From Ulota crispa (Eukaryota > Streptophyta > Bryopsida > Orthotrichales > Orthotrichaceae): 64,000 nucleotides of DNA. The notes under the pieces are model-generated. The model was not told the DNA's origin. It saw only the letters and a list, made by a program, of their open reading frames with translations, and did no database searches. Positions 1-13,199 of this stretch are shown in pieces; position 1 is the first letter of the stretch; each line of letters starts with the position of its first letter. The stretch is taken from NCBI GenBank assembly GCA_963920765.1, contig OY987245.1, positions 21,406,727-21,470,726 on the forward strand. The letters are read 5' to 3'. The translations under genes were made by a program, and so were the position numbers.

Positions 1-1650
1 AGATATTTTAGGAGATATGATTAGATAGTCAAGAGTAGAGCAATTATTGCAAATGTCACAGTCACCTTGCAGTACTCATGATGTCATGGGTCATACTCTC
101 GGGGGGAGCACTATGTGAGGTGTTCATGGATCACGTGCGTTCAACCTCTTATTACTTGATAGCTATGTAAGTAAATTTTTAGAATTTATATAGGCCTTTA
201 ATTACCTAAACTTCTAAAGTACGGCTATTTTAGATACCCCATCTTTCATTATACGTAGAAATTCATTGTAATTGATTGTATGCTATATTCATTAGAAATT
301 AATTTAGAAAGTTTCCATGTTTAGGATAGACCAATTTCCATTTTCAAGGTTTAGGGGTTTAGCATACATATGGGTTTAGGGTTTAGGATTTAGGTAGGAA
401 GAAGGAAACATAAAATTAGGGTTTCAAGGATTTAGGCGCTCAACATTTGAAGTTCAAGGACCACAATTCATTCAAAACAATAGAAATGCAAAAACAGGAA
501 ACCAAAATTTTGAAAATCACAATATTCACAAGTTTTCAAAGAAATGACTACCATTTATCATTTTGGTTTAGGGTGTGTTTATAAACACATTACAAAGTGT
601 ATACAAAAAGATCTAGAAAAATAGTTTTAATGTTCACAAATCGCAATTGTAGCAAAAACAATAGTAACTCTTGTATGTACAATCCTAAAATTCCAAAAAC
701 CAATCCAAAATGTTGGAACTCAAGACACCTACAATGAGTAAGCAACAACTGTGAAAAAAAGTATGACTCAAGCATCTCAAAGCCTGGAATTTGAAAAAGT
801 CCTCACTAAACCCTAACAAATGCTATCTGCAAGCTCAAACTTCATCCTTAAGAAGCATTCATCCATGACCAGTAAAGAGAACACTAGGAGCATTAATTGG
901 GCTTCGGATCCTTTTGGCAAGTCCAACTGTTGGATTCTCTATTTTTGTTCTAATTTTTTCTTTTTAAAAATGCTATTGTAGAAAAAAAAAAAAAACCCAA
1001 ATTTGATTAATTTCTACTACCCTTCATTCTTTATAAAAAATATTCCCATTCTATTGAGGCTATTTTACTTCAAAACTTTTTCTAAAATCTAGGTGCCACA
1101 TAATTATAATACCCCTTCATTTGATCGCACGTTGCCAATATAAAAAAATGGAGTACGCCCCCCGGGGTCATACTATCAAATTTTAGGTTACATTGACTTG
1201 TGGTACTATCACCTCATAGGGAAATTGAACACCCCAATCACAATCTCGTCATTTCTAGATGTGAATTTCCCTAGTACACAGCAATAGTTTCAAAGAACCT
1301 CTCAAAACTATTTCTTCTCATCTCTTGCATTTCTTACGTACCAGAGCGACTGCACATCAATGTGTTTGGGCGTGCTGTTTGAAATTTTTACTTGAGAAGT
1401 AAAAAAAGCAAGAGAAGATGACTCTCTGTCACTAGGTTTTTGCCACCTCCTTTCCAATTTGCAGGTCATTGTTTCTGTTAAGATCGTATTTCATTAAGTC
1501 TGTTTTATTTTATATGTAGTACTTCTTGGAAATAATAATCGTTTAGGGCGTCAGGCTAAGTAGGGTATTGCAGTCACTAAATTTTTGTGTTTTGCATTAT
1601 GCATGCGTTTGAACCATCAGTCAATTAGTTCAAAGTCATTCAATTAAATA
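1..1650. other. AT-rich stretch without a recognisable gene
   Basis: No open frame here resembles a known protein and the longest are about 60 codons. The stretch contains telomere-like words (annotated separately). It is probably the 5' flank or outer part of the CACTA element that follows, but no terminal inverted repeat beginning CACTA could be placed with confidence. Confidence 0.5.
345..440 (+). repeat. interstitial telomere-like TTTAGGG words
   Basis: Two adjacent TTTAGGG-type units lie at 372-387, with degenerate single units around them (TTTAGGGG near 350, ATTTAGG near 390, ATTAGGG near 416). Similar isolated words occur near 2508 and 61380. The copies are few and imperfect, so this is a short interstitial patch and not a chromosome end. 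TTTAGGG is the usual plant telomere unit, which supports a plant source. Confidence 0.4.
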
Positions 1651-1656
1651 CAACCT

Positions 1657-1664
1657 TATAAAAA
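1657..1664 (+). promoter_or_regulatory. possible TATA box upstream of the CACTA transposase gene
   Basis: TATAAAAA is followed at once by a GC-rich word (GGAGCCGCGG), about 0.4 kb before the first recognisable transposase segment. The spacing fits a promoter, but TATA-like words are common in this AT-rich DNA, so this is a weak inference. Confidence 0.3.
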
Positions 1665-2094
1665 GGAGCCGCGGAGTTTACTGTATTGTATATCTCTAGA
1701 AGTGTTGTGCGTTAAGATATGAACCATATCGTACACCACAATTCAAGAGCACAATTGCTTTAATTGCAAGTAAGCATTTTCATACACAATGCTACTACAT
1801 GTTTCTGAAGCCGTTCCAATATTGAAAAAAGTTTTGTACACTAGATATTAACTAATCAAGTTTTGCTCCCTCAAGCACCTTAGGGTTTATCAATAATATT
1901 GGAAATTGTACTCCCATGCGGTTTGAAATTTGCTGGATTCCTTTACTTAATGAACCCTACAAATTGCTATGTCAACAAAAACATGTCATCTTCAATCGTA
2001 TTCATGAAGCTCACAAAAGTACTGCCCTCGTCAGTACAGGGTGCGACAGAAACAATACATTGGACAATCTATATCATTCACTTCATTGACTAGA

Positions 2095-2301
2095 TCAAGG
2101 ATGAGTATGAGGACTTACGAAGTAGGTGAAGCTTATCATATCAAGAAGGCAATTGCAGCTAGATTTGGCATTGCTTGCTATGCATGTGGCTGTGAGAAAT
2201 GTCATGGCTTCAAGATACAAACCTCAAAAACCATAGACTATCACCATAGATGGAACAGCCAAGATAGTCATTTGATAAACCCCCTCCTGGTACGTCAATA
2301 A
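2095..2301 (+). pseudogene. transposase-associated N-terminal segment of the CACTA gene
   Basis: The reading frame contains closely spaced cysteines (CYACGCEKCHGF), then a Tyr-His-His-Arg-Trp run about 15 residues on. This resembles the plant transposase-associated domain (cysteine-rich CxCxxC, then a conserved aromatic/His-Trp region). Position upstream of the Tnp2 core on the same strand supports the call. The match is partial, and it could be a chance cysteine-rich frame. Confidence 0.4.
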
Positions 2302-3414
2302 CCCCATTTCACCATTTGTATGTATGAGACTTGTATAAAGTATTTGTTGGCAGTACGTTGTGATTGTCAACTTGAAAATTGTATGAACATACATTGAATC
2401 TACGTTTTGACAATCTTATCATATAATATAAATAAACCTGCAAAGTATTAATATGATAATTTCAAAACATATAAAAAATTCAAAGAATAATTACAGGCAC
2501 CCTTAGTTTAGGGTTTAGGATGATGAAGATGAAAAATCCAACATTTTGTTCTACCATTGCAGATCTTGTTTCAACTTCATATGTTTAATATTCATTTCTT
2601 TGTACACTATCCTATTTTTCAAGTTTATGAAAAAGAAGTTTAGAGTGTTAGAAAGTATGTGTTAGCATCTCATTTTCAAACACTGTATTTATGGATGAAG
2701 AATGGCTAAACATGAATTTGAAAAAATGTTATTGAAAATTCTGAGTGCTGTTTGTTTTTCACCTTGATACCTCAAGTAACCAACATTTGCAGAAGTTCTC
2801 AACGTATTACCCTTGAAATATAACATTCCAAATAAGGAAGTTTGTGATCTCGCCCATACCAAATATCTATAATTGGCAGTAATATAATGACATATTTTGT
2901 AATGAACATATCATATCCAACACATTCACAAAACATATTTTTCAGAGAATAAAATGACATTTTCTTTTCCACACAGAACTGTTTAGCATACTTCAATAAT
3001 TTTAATGCATTTTTTTTTGCTTTGTGGCTATGTTTATTAATAGTGCACAATGGAAACGGATTGCAAGTATTGCTTGAAGGTGGTGGTGCTTACATGGAAA
3101 ACTCATCGGTGGCAAAGGATGCCCCGGGAATTGAAGTACAATTTGACGACTTTGAGGTTTTTGAAGGTCTTGAAGAAATTGAGTCCAACACCGCAATAAA
3201 TTATGAATCCATGGCTCACAATTTTTTCTCGCGTGTAGATGAGATTCATCAAAATGAAAGAGAAGAGGAGGATTCGATATTGGAATTTCAAGATCTTTCA
3301 TCTGCAGAAGATGAACCAGACTAGATCGACATGTTGCAGTACATATTTGAAGAGTCTAATTGACCTCTATATGCCGGCTCCACCGTTAGTAGACTACAAT
3401 TTAGCATAGTACTA

Positions 3415-4446
3415 ATGTCCTTGTATACTCTATTCTCCACAAGCCATTTTTTTCTTGATGAAATTCTAACCTTTCTTAGAGAAGATGTCCTTCCTAAACC
3501 AAATTGTTGCCCTAAGAACTCGTATGACTTAAAGACAATGCTAACAAAGCTTGGCCTCTCTCATGAAACCATACACTCCTGCCCCTGTGGGAAAATTCTC
3601 TATTGGAAGGAGAATTCTAACTTAGCACAGTGCCCGTTCTGTAACAAGTCTAGGTATATAGACGGTTCTTCTTCTGTCCCCTATAGGGTTTTATGCTACT
3701 TCTCTATTATCAGAAGCCTTCAACAAAAGTTTTGTTGCCCGCAAATTGCAAGGCATATGAGGTGGCATGCCAACATGTGAGAATAGGTATGTCCTTGGAT
3801 GGAATAAATCTCCACAATATACAATCCTCTAGACATTCAATTTGGCCATTGCTTACCATTTTCTACAACCTACCACCTTATTTAGTGACAAAAAAGTTCT
3901 TTATGGCATTTACTATGCTAAATACCCGGGCCAAAGTCTCCGTCAGATAAAACTATTGACATCTACCTCCAACCACTTATGCATGATCTGAAGAAATTAT
4001 GGGTGGGAGTAAGAGCAGTAGATATGTCCGAGCCAATCGAACAAAACCAGAATTTTCTTATGCGGGGTATGTTATTCTGGACGGTCAATGACTTTCTTGC
4101 TTATACTCTAGTATCTAGCCAAGTTGGTAAGGGATATGTAGGTTGCCCGGTGTGCGGTGATAACACATTGGCAGAGCACTCCAAAGAAGCTAACAAAATT
4201 GTCTATTTGCAAAATTGACATTGATTAACGAGTGACCATCTTTGGAGGTTTGCGAAGGCAGCATTTAATGGAAAAGAGGAGTTAAGCAAAACACCCATCT
4301 GTCAATCTAGAGCTACCATTGCTTGACATGGTGCAAGGAGGGAAGCATTTTTGCGGGACAGAGGGAGGTCGTATTCAGATAATGACCTTGTGAAAATCAC
4401 TTGAGTCAAGAGAGTTAGCAAACTATACAAATTGCCTTATTGGTCG
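3415..4446 (+). pseudogene. CACTA transposase core (Tnp2 / Transposase_21), frame-broken
   Basis: The first part reads LTKLGLSHETIHSCPCGK, then YWKENSNL and CPFCNKSRY. That is the family's pattern of a conserved Leu-Gly-Leu helix, a Cys-rich turn, a YWKE word and a CxxC. It continues with VPYRVLCYF and RHMRWHA, then in another frame GMSLDGINLHN and SIWPLLTIFYNLPPY, matching the usual SDG(F/I)NP and WP..L..YNLPP blocks. It ends with LMHDLKKLWVGV and MLFWTVNDFLAY, matching the L.PLi.ELk.LW.GV and llwTinDFPAY blocks, and a CPVC motif. Two frame changes (near 3775 and 3950) and a stop at 4216-4218 show it is inactive. A donor site at 4446/4447 follows the word LPYWS. Confidence 0.8.
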
Positions 4447-7001
4447 GTAAGTGTTTGCACTTTAAAATAATAATTGCATAATGAAAACCATTGATTCAGA
4501 AATTGCTATCATACTAGTATACAACATGCTTTTTGATTACACTCTCAACAAAGATGACGGCAATTGAACACTCATGAACTCCTTGTAGGTTAAACGTCTA
4601 AATTCTAAAATTTTAGACGTGAGCTTGTAGTAATATATGTATATATGACATTTTGATGTATGAATAACAATTTAATGTTTCCAGTTGTTATTGATATAGA
4701 AAAAGGCTATTTGTTTTTATTTAAATAATCTGATAACAAGATTTCATGAAGGGAATTATGATGATGTAGTAAATGAGAATAGAACAAGGTGTCCTTAATC
4801 ATGCAAGGGTTTATTATAATGTATATATGGAATTCCACATTTAAAATTTTGAGATTGAGAACTATGTATTTGAAAGGATAACTTGTTTGTTATATACAGT
4901 AATGATGAAGAACATTGAGTATTGAAGAACATAATTATAGTGTGGTCTGCTTTTATGATTGGTCATGTTCAAATGTAATGACAAAATTTTGTTGTTTTGC
5001 TGCCTTAAAAAACATATATATCTAAAACCACATTAAATTCTATGACATGCACCTCATTAAAATGGTTCTTATTTCCTACACTTCAGAACACTTACAACTG
5101 TACTATTCGTTAATGAATGAAATGGCTTTCACAACACCTATTCATAATTGAATATACATAATTTGTTAAGTGGATAAAAAAAAACAAGAATTTAAGTTGT
5201 TTGTTTACTTAGGTGAATTGAGCATATGTTGCATTCACATCTGTAAGCAATTCTAATTTTACTTTTGGTTCAATTGAGTTTCCATAAGTAACAAGAAAGA
5301 ACATCATTAGAAGTTTTGTTATCTGGTATGTACCATTGAAAATTCACCTTTATGTGTTCATATAAAGAACATGCCACAATCTATGAGTTTACTAATAAAG
5401 AAAGCAAATGTACATATTTTGTTAATATGTAGAAAAGTAAGACACACAGCTTCTACATATTCAGAAGTAACAGTATATGTAGGATACATGTTAATCTCAA
5501 AGGGGTGGCCCTCCATCAAATAACGTAAAGTGAAATGTAGAGGGCTTGTAATTTAAGAGAAATTGAAATACTAGAGAACAATACTAGCTGATTATGTCTG
5601 AAACAGAAGAGGATCAAAAAGTTATGGTTCATCAAGTAGCGGTAATTCAGAAGAAGTTGTACCATGCAAGTATTATTGTTTTTGATGTATGTATGGATGA
5701 ACTCCGTATTTGTTAGAACTTGTCATACAACCTTTTGTGTTTGATGTTCATCCCCTAACCAACTCACACTTTATATTTTTGAAAGAGTCAGAAATAGAAC
5801 AGTAAGATATTGATAGGTAATTACGGTTTGTGCTTTTATGATGAAAATGATAACCACCACATTTAAATCATAGGTACTTGTTTTGTATTGAATTTGGGGT
5901 TGTTTATCGAGATTTAAAATTTCTTCTAGAGTCTAATTATGTAAACAATTCACAATATTATTGTATTGCGATTACAGTAATAGCCCAAAGGTGGAAGATG
6001 GTTGATTTGACATTGTCACAGTTGTCGTCTTCACGTGAAAAACCCAAAATTTACATGTACATCTGCATCTGTTTCTAGCAAATTATTCTCTAAAATCAAG
6101 ATGCTGGTAAAATGCAACAAACCATTATTCAAAGATGTTCTAAAGTAACAGTGGCTTGCACAATAATACAAAGTACAGTGAATTTCTGGATGTCAACTGT
6201 CAATTCATGTGGATAGTTGATAATTTGTGCTCATTGCATGTTTCATGTTTTGAGCGTTTTGAAATCAAGTGTTGGTAGACATGTCATCCTTGAAACATGT
6301 AGTGCAAAATTCTATTTTCTGATGAAAGTTTGGTAGATAGTTTTGATCGCTGACCTACCTAATTCTACCCGGATGGTACAACTTCTTATGAAGATTCTTT
6401 AAACTTTGTTCACAGAATGTGCAGTAGACTAGTGCTAAGTCGTGGAAATGTTTGCATTCAATACATTCATATGTTAGTAGACTAAGCATGGAAGTCCACG
6501 TTTTTCTGCAAAAAAAGATTACATCCCATATTGTCATATGAGTCATCAAAAATATACTGAGTAACATATGTTGACATGTATATGCCCTACATGTCATTTG
6601 AAGCCCTAAGGTAGATGTATATTTTGATTACTAAATCATATTAGTTTCCTAGACATAGTCAAAACTTGATTGTAAGTCGTTGTTGTTATGTAATCTGTTT
6701 ATTAGTAGAATTCATTTTTTCTCCAATCTCAGAATATAAATTGCAAATCAAGCCTTTATAAATGCTTGATTTTTGTTGGATTTGTGAAATAATTAGTGAA
6801 TAGTAAAAATGTGATACCAACAAACTGGCCTTTTTAGTACATTAATTGGCAGTTCCTGCAAAGCCAAATCATGCAACATGACGGCATGGCTATATACGTT
6901 TAATGTCTTGAAAGCATACCTAGTCCCATATTTCCTTTGAGACTATGACTGTTATTCTCTCCAAGGTAACTAAACTTGTATTGGTATGTGTGATTTGCAA
7001 G
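4447..7001 (+). other. probable intron or insertion inside the CACTA gene
   Basis: This AT-rich stretch of about 2.55 kb has no protein-like reading frame. It starts GTAAGT and ends TTTGCAAG, and its two sides are in the same phase between adjacent parts of a CACTA transposase (LPYWS, then NFPSDTLDVMHIEKNV). An intron is the simplest reading. An old insertion is the alternative. Confidence 0.5.
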
Positions 7002-7894
7002 AACTTCCCATCAGACACATTAGATGTAATGCACATTGAAAAAAATGTGTGTGAGAATCTATTGAGAGTTCTGTTTGGAGAATCTGATGGTGTGAAGTCC
7101 CAAGAGGATTTGCGCGCAAGGGAGGTAAGACATCATCTGCACCTACAACCACAAGCAGATGGAGAGACTTTCTTCATGCCTGATGCTTCCTATGTATTGA
7201 CAAAGGCACATCAAGATATTTTCTTGACCACATTGAGGAAATTAAAGTTTCTGTCAAATTATGTATCACCCTTCAGCCATAAGATAGTGGATGGGAAATT
7301 GAAAGGCATGAAAACCCATGATTACCACATCCTAATGCAGCAAATACTACCTCTATGTTTAAGAGGAATTGGTAATGCTTCAATGGTAGGTGCAGTGATG
7401 CACATTTGTAGGATGTTTAAAAAAATTTGCTCAAAAGTTGTAGATGTGTCTCAAAAGCAGCAAATGCATGAGGACATGGCACAAACAATATGTTCTTTAG
7501 AGAAAGAGCTGCCACCGTCTGTGTTTGTGATAATGCTTCACCTACCTTTGCACTTGATAGTAGAGTTATTTGTATGTGGGCCCGTCCATACTAGGTGGAT
7601 GTACCCATTTGAGAGGTACATGAAAACATTAAAAAGTTATGTGAAGAATAAGTCAAAACTAGAGGGCAGTATGGCAAAGGGGTACATCTGAGATGAGTTC
7701 ATCAAGTTTCTAACAGAGTACCTAACTGAGTACACACCAACAACAAAATGGGCATGGGACAATGATGAGGAGCCCATAATGAAGGACAAGGTACTAGAAG
7801 GAGGGAAGCGCAATCGACCAATATCTCCTTCTTTTATGAAACTCATACATGACTTTGTACTGGGGAATACAATACATATGGAACCTTACCGCAG
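7002..7894 (+). pseudogene. CACTA transposase C-terminal region (DUF4218), nearly intact
   Basis: The frame opens with the family hallmark DVMHIEKNVCENLL and includes HDYHILMQQILPLCLRG, LEKELPPSVFVIMLHLPLHL and WMYPFERYMKTLKSYVKN. These are the conserved DUF4218 blocks (the kthD.H.ll...lP..lr, ..fPPsfFd.M.HL..HL and RWMYpfERyl..lK.yVrN words). One in-frame TGA at 7689-7691 interrupts it where relatives read EGYIAEE. The same frame continues to 7894 with DEFIKFLTEYL and further charged sequence, then a CAG|GTACTT donor. This is the best preserved part of the element and is less decayed than the core upstream. Confidence 0.85.
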
Positions 7895-10089
7895 GTACTT
7901 TTGATCCTTTGTTTCTGGTGTTATTGAATGCATGTAATCCCCCATGTAAAATAGAATTTAGTTTTCAGTGTCATAGTTTTATGGGAGAGTAAGAGTAGTG
8001 TTGTGTAAATCAAAGAACAAGATATGTCTGAGTAAATGAGGAAGGCATTTTTCTGAAAGCAATGAGGATGTGTATCTAAAATTTGTTTTGGGCAAATTCT
8101 TAGGAGATTCTGTTGAGATGATTGATTTAATGTAAATTTTTCCATTTTTTATTCATACATTTGTATGCAGACTTGATTGTAACAATGGGTCAGTAGGCAA
8201 GGGGGTTAGAACAACGTAAAGTTAATACCAAAACTATAGATGTTTTATGTGATGGGAATAAATAAAGTATTACATGATGAAGAAACTTGTCTTCAAAAAT
8301 AAAAATGCTTGGTGGAAATGCAATGGTGTTGAGAATGAAATTAATCATGTTGTGACATTACTGCGGACCTAACATTTTGACAAAATTTTGACATATATAT
8401 CAAGAAGACAAGGAATTCTTATAGGATTTATATCATTTGTATAGAAGGATTGCAGTGGATGAGTGATAGAAGTAGACTGCTGTGATTGAGTCAATGCTTG
8501 CATTGTTAACAATGATGTCATTGACGCAATCAACTACATTGTACATTTAATCAAAACCGGTAGGAGTCCAGTCATGTGATAATGATGGGAATTAATCTAA
8601 TAATAGGGTCCCATGTAAAAGATATCATGATACTAAGTAAATTATTAGGGAAAAAGAGTTTCAATAATTGGAGTTTGGGTTATGTAATCAGGCATGTTTG
8701 AAAATATTTTGGTATACAAAAGTGTTATTTTTCTAATGAATTGAATGTATTTCAGCACTGTTGAGAAATCATTATGCAAGCATTGAAAAAATCAATGAAT
8801 ATCACCAAGGAACTCTATGAAAAGGAGGGAATGAAAAGTCTGGGAAAGTGGATATTTCCATGAATTATAAATGAAATCATCAGTTATAAAGAGTTTAAAT
8901 ACAATGGTTAGGTGGGAATGCTTTTCCAATTGTAAAATTGGTCACCTTAAGGTAGGAGGCTCATAAATGGAGCATCTGAGGGCTGAAACTGAATTTTGGG
9001 TAGGTGAAACTCCTTGAAATGAGTTTTAGTAAACTTCCTTTGAAAGACAAGAAGAATTGACATCTAACCCAAGTTGTTTCATATTTATTGGAACTTTGTG
9101 GAATTAGTTATGAATATATGAAGTGGAAAGGCCGTAGGGCTCTAAAATGGAGCACCTCCTCAAATGTACATGACATGTACATTGTTGAAAGGTTATGAAA
9201 AACAACATGTACATAATGAGTACATTTGAGGAGGTGCTCCATTTTAGAGCGTGCTCCAAATTTGAGCCTCCTACCTTAGTAGGAGAGGGACACTCAAATT
9301 TGTATTTGCATATGTATTAAAGTTTTTATGAAAATGCAGAAGTACATGAAAAGAAAAACATGCATGGAGAGGATTATTGTGTATATTGTTTTGCAAGCAT
9401 TACTATCTTGATCTTATGGGTCATTATTCTCTATTCATTATTGTAATCTGTATATGAAATTGAGCCAGAAGATCTGTGGAACAACAAAAAGTCTGAAGGA
9501 AGCAATTGAAATGTTTTAATAGGTCAAGCAGAGTTACATTTCCAACTTCAAGCACAGAAGAGAGTCAGTGTAGTCAGTGAGTGCAGTTTAAGTGCTATAA
9601 TTGTGCAATTCTTGAGTGATGTATGGTTGTGTAAACATATGAAAGATTTTTAATTTCATGTATTGAGGAATTTCTGAAGCTTAAAATTTGAGCTAATATT
9701 CACAGTAGGTGGAAGTCATATATTAGGGGACTAGTGTATCATTAATTGTAATGAACAGGAAGTAACCGTGATGAATTTCATTCAAATATATGTGGTAGTC
9801 ATTTACTTCTCAACATGTTTTATTAGTGAATGGAAACTTGAGATCAATTCTATTATTATATGAAGGAATGAGTAGTAGTTGAACGTGGGCATTGTGGAAT
9901 GTCTGTTGTTGCAAAAACATGAAGGAGTTCTCAAGTAACATTAACCCTAACATGGCTATAGGGCCTAGTATTCATGTTGTCATTTCACTAGATTTTTCAT
10001 CCAATATGAATTTTGATTTTGGGATTATCAGTTGGTCACTAGAACAGACTTTAGTTTTTTTCCAACATCTATGATCATTTCTATTGTAG
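7895..10089 (+). other. probable second intron of the CACTA gene, containing a MITE
   Basis: This AT-rich DNA lies between a donor-like CAG|GTACTT and an acceptor-like CTATTGTAG in matching phase. No protein-like frame is present. It contains the TA-type MITE at 8948-9278. Reading it as an intron depends on the small exon called downstream and is tentative. Confidence 0.35.
8948..9278. mobile_element. TA-type MITE with AGGTAGGAGGCTC ends (copy A)
   Basis: Inverted ends AGGTAGGAGGCTC and GAGCCTCCTACCT are each flanked by TA, the target duplication expected of Tc1/mariner-type elements. The interior has no coding sequence. It contains a perfect 31-bp inverted repeat (9139-9169 against 9220-9250) that can fold into a hairpin. 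The interior matches the copies at 34414-34743 (reverse orientation, same length) and 63284-63642, which confirms a family. Confidence 0.75.
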
Positions 10090-10235
10090 GAAATGTCTGC
10101 ATCCATCCGAAGTAGAAGCACAATAGCTTGCAATGTATTGGTTGCACCGCTGTGATGAAACATACTGGAAAGAATGGATGACAGCTAGTTTTTCTGAATA
10201 TGTAATTTCTATGCATGGATTTTTATTCGTCATGA
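10090..10235 (+). pseudogene. possible last exon of the CACTA transposase
   Basis: Following an acceptor-like TTGTAG, the frame in phase with 7894 reads KCLHPSEVEAQ, a stop at 10124-10126, then LAMYWLHRCDETYWKEWM. A charged segment with a tryptophan-rich W..H...(Y/F)..W pattern is usual after DUF4218 in CACTA proteins. The resemblance is loose and the segment short, so this is a weak call. Confidence 0.25.
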
Positions 10236-11083
10236 ATTGGGATGATGTCCAAATTGTTGTGCCTAATTGCTAATGGAGCGCACGGTTCTATTTGGAGAAT
10301 TGATATGTATAGCAAAGCATTGCATGTGTTGTTGCTCACCCTCGGGGTGAGTGACATATTTTTACTAGCAAAAAGTTGATTTTGGGAGTTGAAATGAAGA
10401 TTTCCACATAGGGCTGCTAATTTATTTTATAGTGAAAGGAATGTTCTAATTAAACAACACTAAATTAAGAAGATTATAATTTTTACTGAACAAAAGTAAA
10501 TGTTATTTAGTTCCCTCCAGGTTGGAATACGGCAGATGATTTTGATAAATTAGAATGGTTTGTTGTGATTGTAGACTAAATAAAAGTGTCGTAGTCCATA
10601 TCTGACTGCAGAATCATGAAATCTAGCTTTTTGATGGTTGCAATCTTGAATATAGACCCAAGGGTTTTATAAAGTAGGACAATTGGTCTAGTACATATGG
10701 CAATGCCCTTAATCTTGCTCCAAAATGTAGATATATCTTGTGCCCATATTAAGAAATTGAGGTCTTCACTGATGATGTGGTAGTTTGTATGTGTGATAGC
10801 ATGCAGTAGATGATGTAATTCAATTGGTCACAGTCTGTAATGGCTGACTCTAGATGGGTTGTGCTCCATCCACAAGACACTTGTAGTGTACAACCTAGAG
10901 TGAAGTGATTTTTCCCTTGCATGCAAAGTACGGTATGATATATTGTAGTCAGTGCGTATGAAGTGGAAATGATTCTAAACTATGTGGCTATACTTTGAAA
11001 TCTTTGTAGATTCTGCAGCATATAGATTTCTCAAACTTGCTAATTTGGTGTAATTTTTTTACAGACTTGTATTTCCGTGAAAT
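10236..11083. other. AT-rich stretch without a recognisable gene
   Basis: No protein-like frame, repeat end or RNA gene could be supported between the CACTA remnant and the Gypsy fossil. Confidence 0.45.
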
Positions 11084-13199
11084 TGTTAGGGATGTTACAT
11101 CGGAACATTCCATTTTCTTTTACTTTCGACTTTAGAATATTTTTTACTTTAGATTTCTCTCACTTTAGATCATAGTATATATAGATGTTGAAGCTGAAGT
11201 GTTATTCAGACTTGACAATACATCTCTTGGAGCCATCGCTCACCTCTTTTTATATTTGTTTCTTCATCTTTGAATCCAAATTCATTCCTAGTTCTTATCG
11301 ATTATCTTTCTATTTCTATGTCCGTAACAGTTTGTTGAGTCTTACTTCACTTGAGTATCAGGGCCTTTGTTAAAGGTTGCAATTTACCTCCTCTAACCTG
11401 ATATCTCATTCATTACAATAGTTGTGTCTTGTTCTTTTTGTGAGAGCTGCAGACATCCCCTCTCTTTAAAGATTTGAAGGTTTAGAAATTGCGGTTTATC
11501 CCTTTTAAACCAATATTTTATTTTACTTTATATATCCTATTATTTTCCGTCTCTTAGTATGGCTGAATCTCAGAATTATGTCATGTCCGAAGCTATTGAT
11601 TCTAAATTAGAAGCCATCATTAATGCTATCACCACATTATTAAATCAAACCACAACAATTGAAGGAATTATTCGTGGTCTTCAATAAGGCCAGTTTTTCT
11701 TCAATTTGGAAAGAAGAACTCTACTTGTGGTTTGACAAGATCTACGACCACCACTACAACAAAAAAAACCTTGTGTTAGTCTTCCTGAAAAATTCGATGG
11801 CACGCGTTTCAAGTTTTGAGGGTTTATCAATCAGATTTGATTGATGATTGCCTTGCAATATGGATGCTATCCAACACAAGTATCACGAGTTGGATTGGTT
11901 GGAACTTTACTTCTAGGATAAGTTTTATCATGGTTTGCTCATTTGTTCGAGAAAGGCTCATCTATATTGAGCAATTTTGATACTTATTTTGAAGCTTTTG
12001 CGAAAGCATTTGGTGAACACGATAAGGTTCGTTGGGCAACTACAAAAAATTGGTCTTTACGACAAGGGACACGTTCTACATTGGCTTACGTCTTGAACTT
12101 TTAACAATTTGCGTGCAACATCAATTGGGATGAAGCAGCCTTCATAAGCCAATTTTATTGGAGATTGAAAGATTCTGTGAAATATTTACTTTTATCACAC
12201 CCTGATTTGCAAACATTGAATGAAGCAATTAGTCAAGCGGTTAAGTGCAATAACCGACTTTTCCAACACTGTCAAAATCAAATTCTACCAAAGGAATAAA
12301 CAACTTGTTCTACCTCATTTGTATCGACAAGTAATTTAATTTCGCATTTAAAGATTACAGATATACAAATCGACGTAATACATGTCAAGCATTTCACTCC
12401 AGAAGAAAAGAAGCGTCGCATAAAAGAGAACTATGCTTGTATTGTGGCGAAGGAGGCTACCGAGTTTTCTACTGCCCAAAGAAACCAAATTAATGTATTA
12501 TTAAGATCAGAGCTACCATCATCCAAGAAAACAAAGATACCTAGTTACAATAAAAATTGTGCGGCTGGATAATGCAATTTCACAACAACATTTAATTTCC
12601 TCCCTTTTCGCTCAATCTACCTCTTATTTTATCATTCCTTTATTTGTTGGTTTTTAGATTCTTAAAACCACTACTTTATTAGATTCAAAAATATCTGCTG
12701 TTTTTGAATGAAAAATTTATTAAAAGTCATAAATTCCTTTTAGTTCAAAAATTTCAGCCCATCAATGTAAAAGTGATAGATGGACAACATTTGTCTTCTG
12801 GTACTGTCACATACAAAACAATGCCTTTAGATGTGACATTTGAAAGCCATAATAGCCAAATAATCTTCAATGTCATCAAAATCCCATCAAAACCTTTTAT
12901 TTTTTGTTTTTTGTGGTTAGAAGAGTACTATCCATCAGTAAACTGGAAGTTACAAAATATGACTTTCTTTAAAAATCATCCAGTCAATAAAATTGTTATA
13001 CAACATCTTGAAAAATATATTAAGAAACATGTTAGCAAACAAATTAACAAACCGCAAGTAAAGAAGTCCATGTTTATTGGAACAAAGGCGTTTATAAAAA
13101 TGGCAAAACAAGATACACCATTTGTTATCTAAGCGGCTCTAACTAGTGAAAAAAAGATTACAACAACTAGTATTCCGGAGCAGTATAAAGATTTTGAAA

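Larger units (their letters stand above)
2041..10235 (+). mobile_element. decayed CACTA (En/Spm) DNA transposon, transposase gene
   Basis: Segments typical of plant CACTA transposases occur in the expected order on one strand. They are a cysteine-rich transposase-associated segment (about 2095-2301), an acidic linker (about 3052-3324), a Tnp2/Transposase_21 core (3415-4446) and a DUF4218 region (7002-7894). A possible last exon starts at 10090. The gaps fit introns. The donor TCG|GTAAGT at 4446/4447 and acceptor GCAAG before 7002 keep the frame, as do donor CAG|GTACTT at 7894/7895 and acceptor TTGTAG before 10090. The gene is broken: the core changes frame twice, and in-frame stops lie at 7689-7691 and 10124-10126. 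No CACTA terminal repeat pair was found, so the outer limits are those of the coding remnant. Confidence 0.75.

Noticed and set aside
345-440. A chromosome end
   Set aside because: Only two adjacent TTTAGGG units and scattered degenerate ones are present, so it is interstitial.
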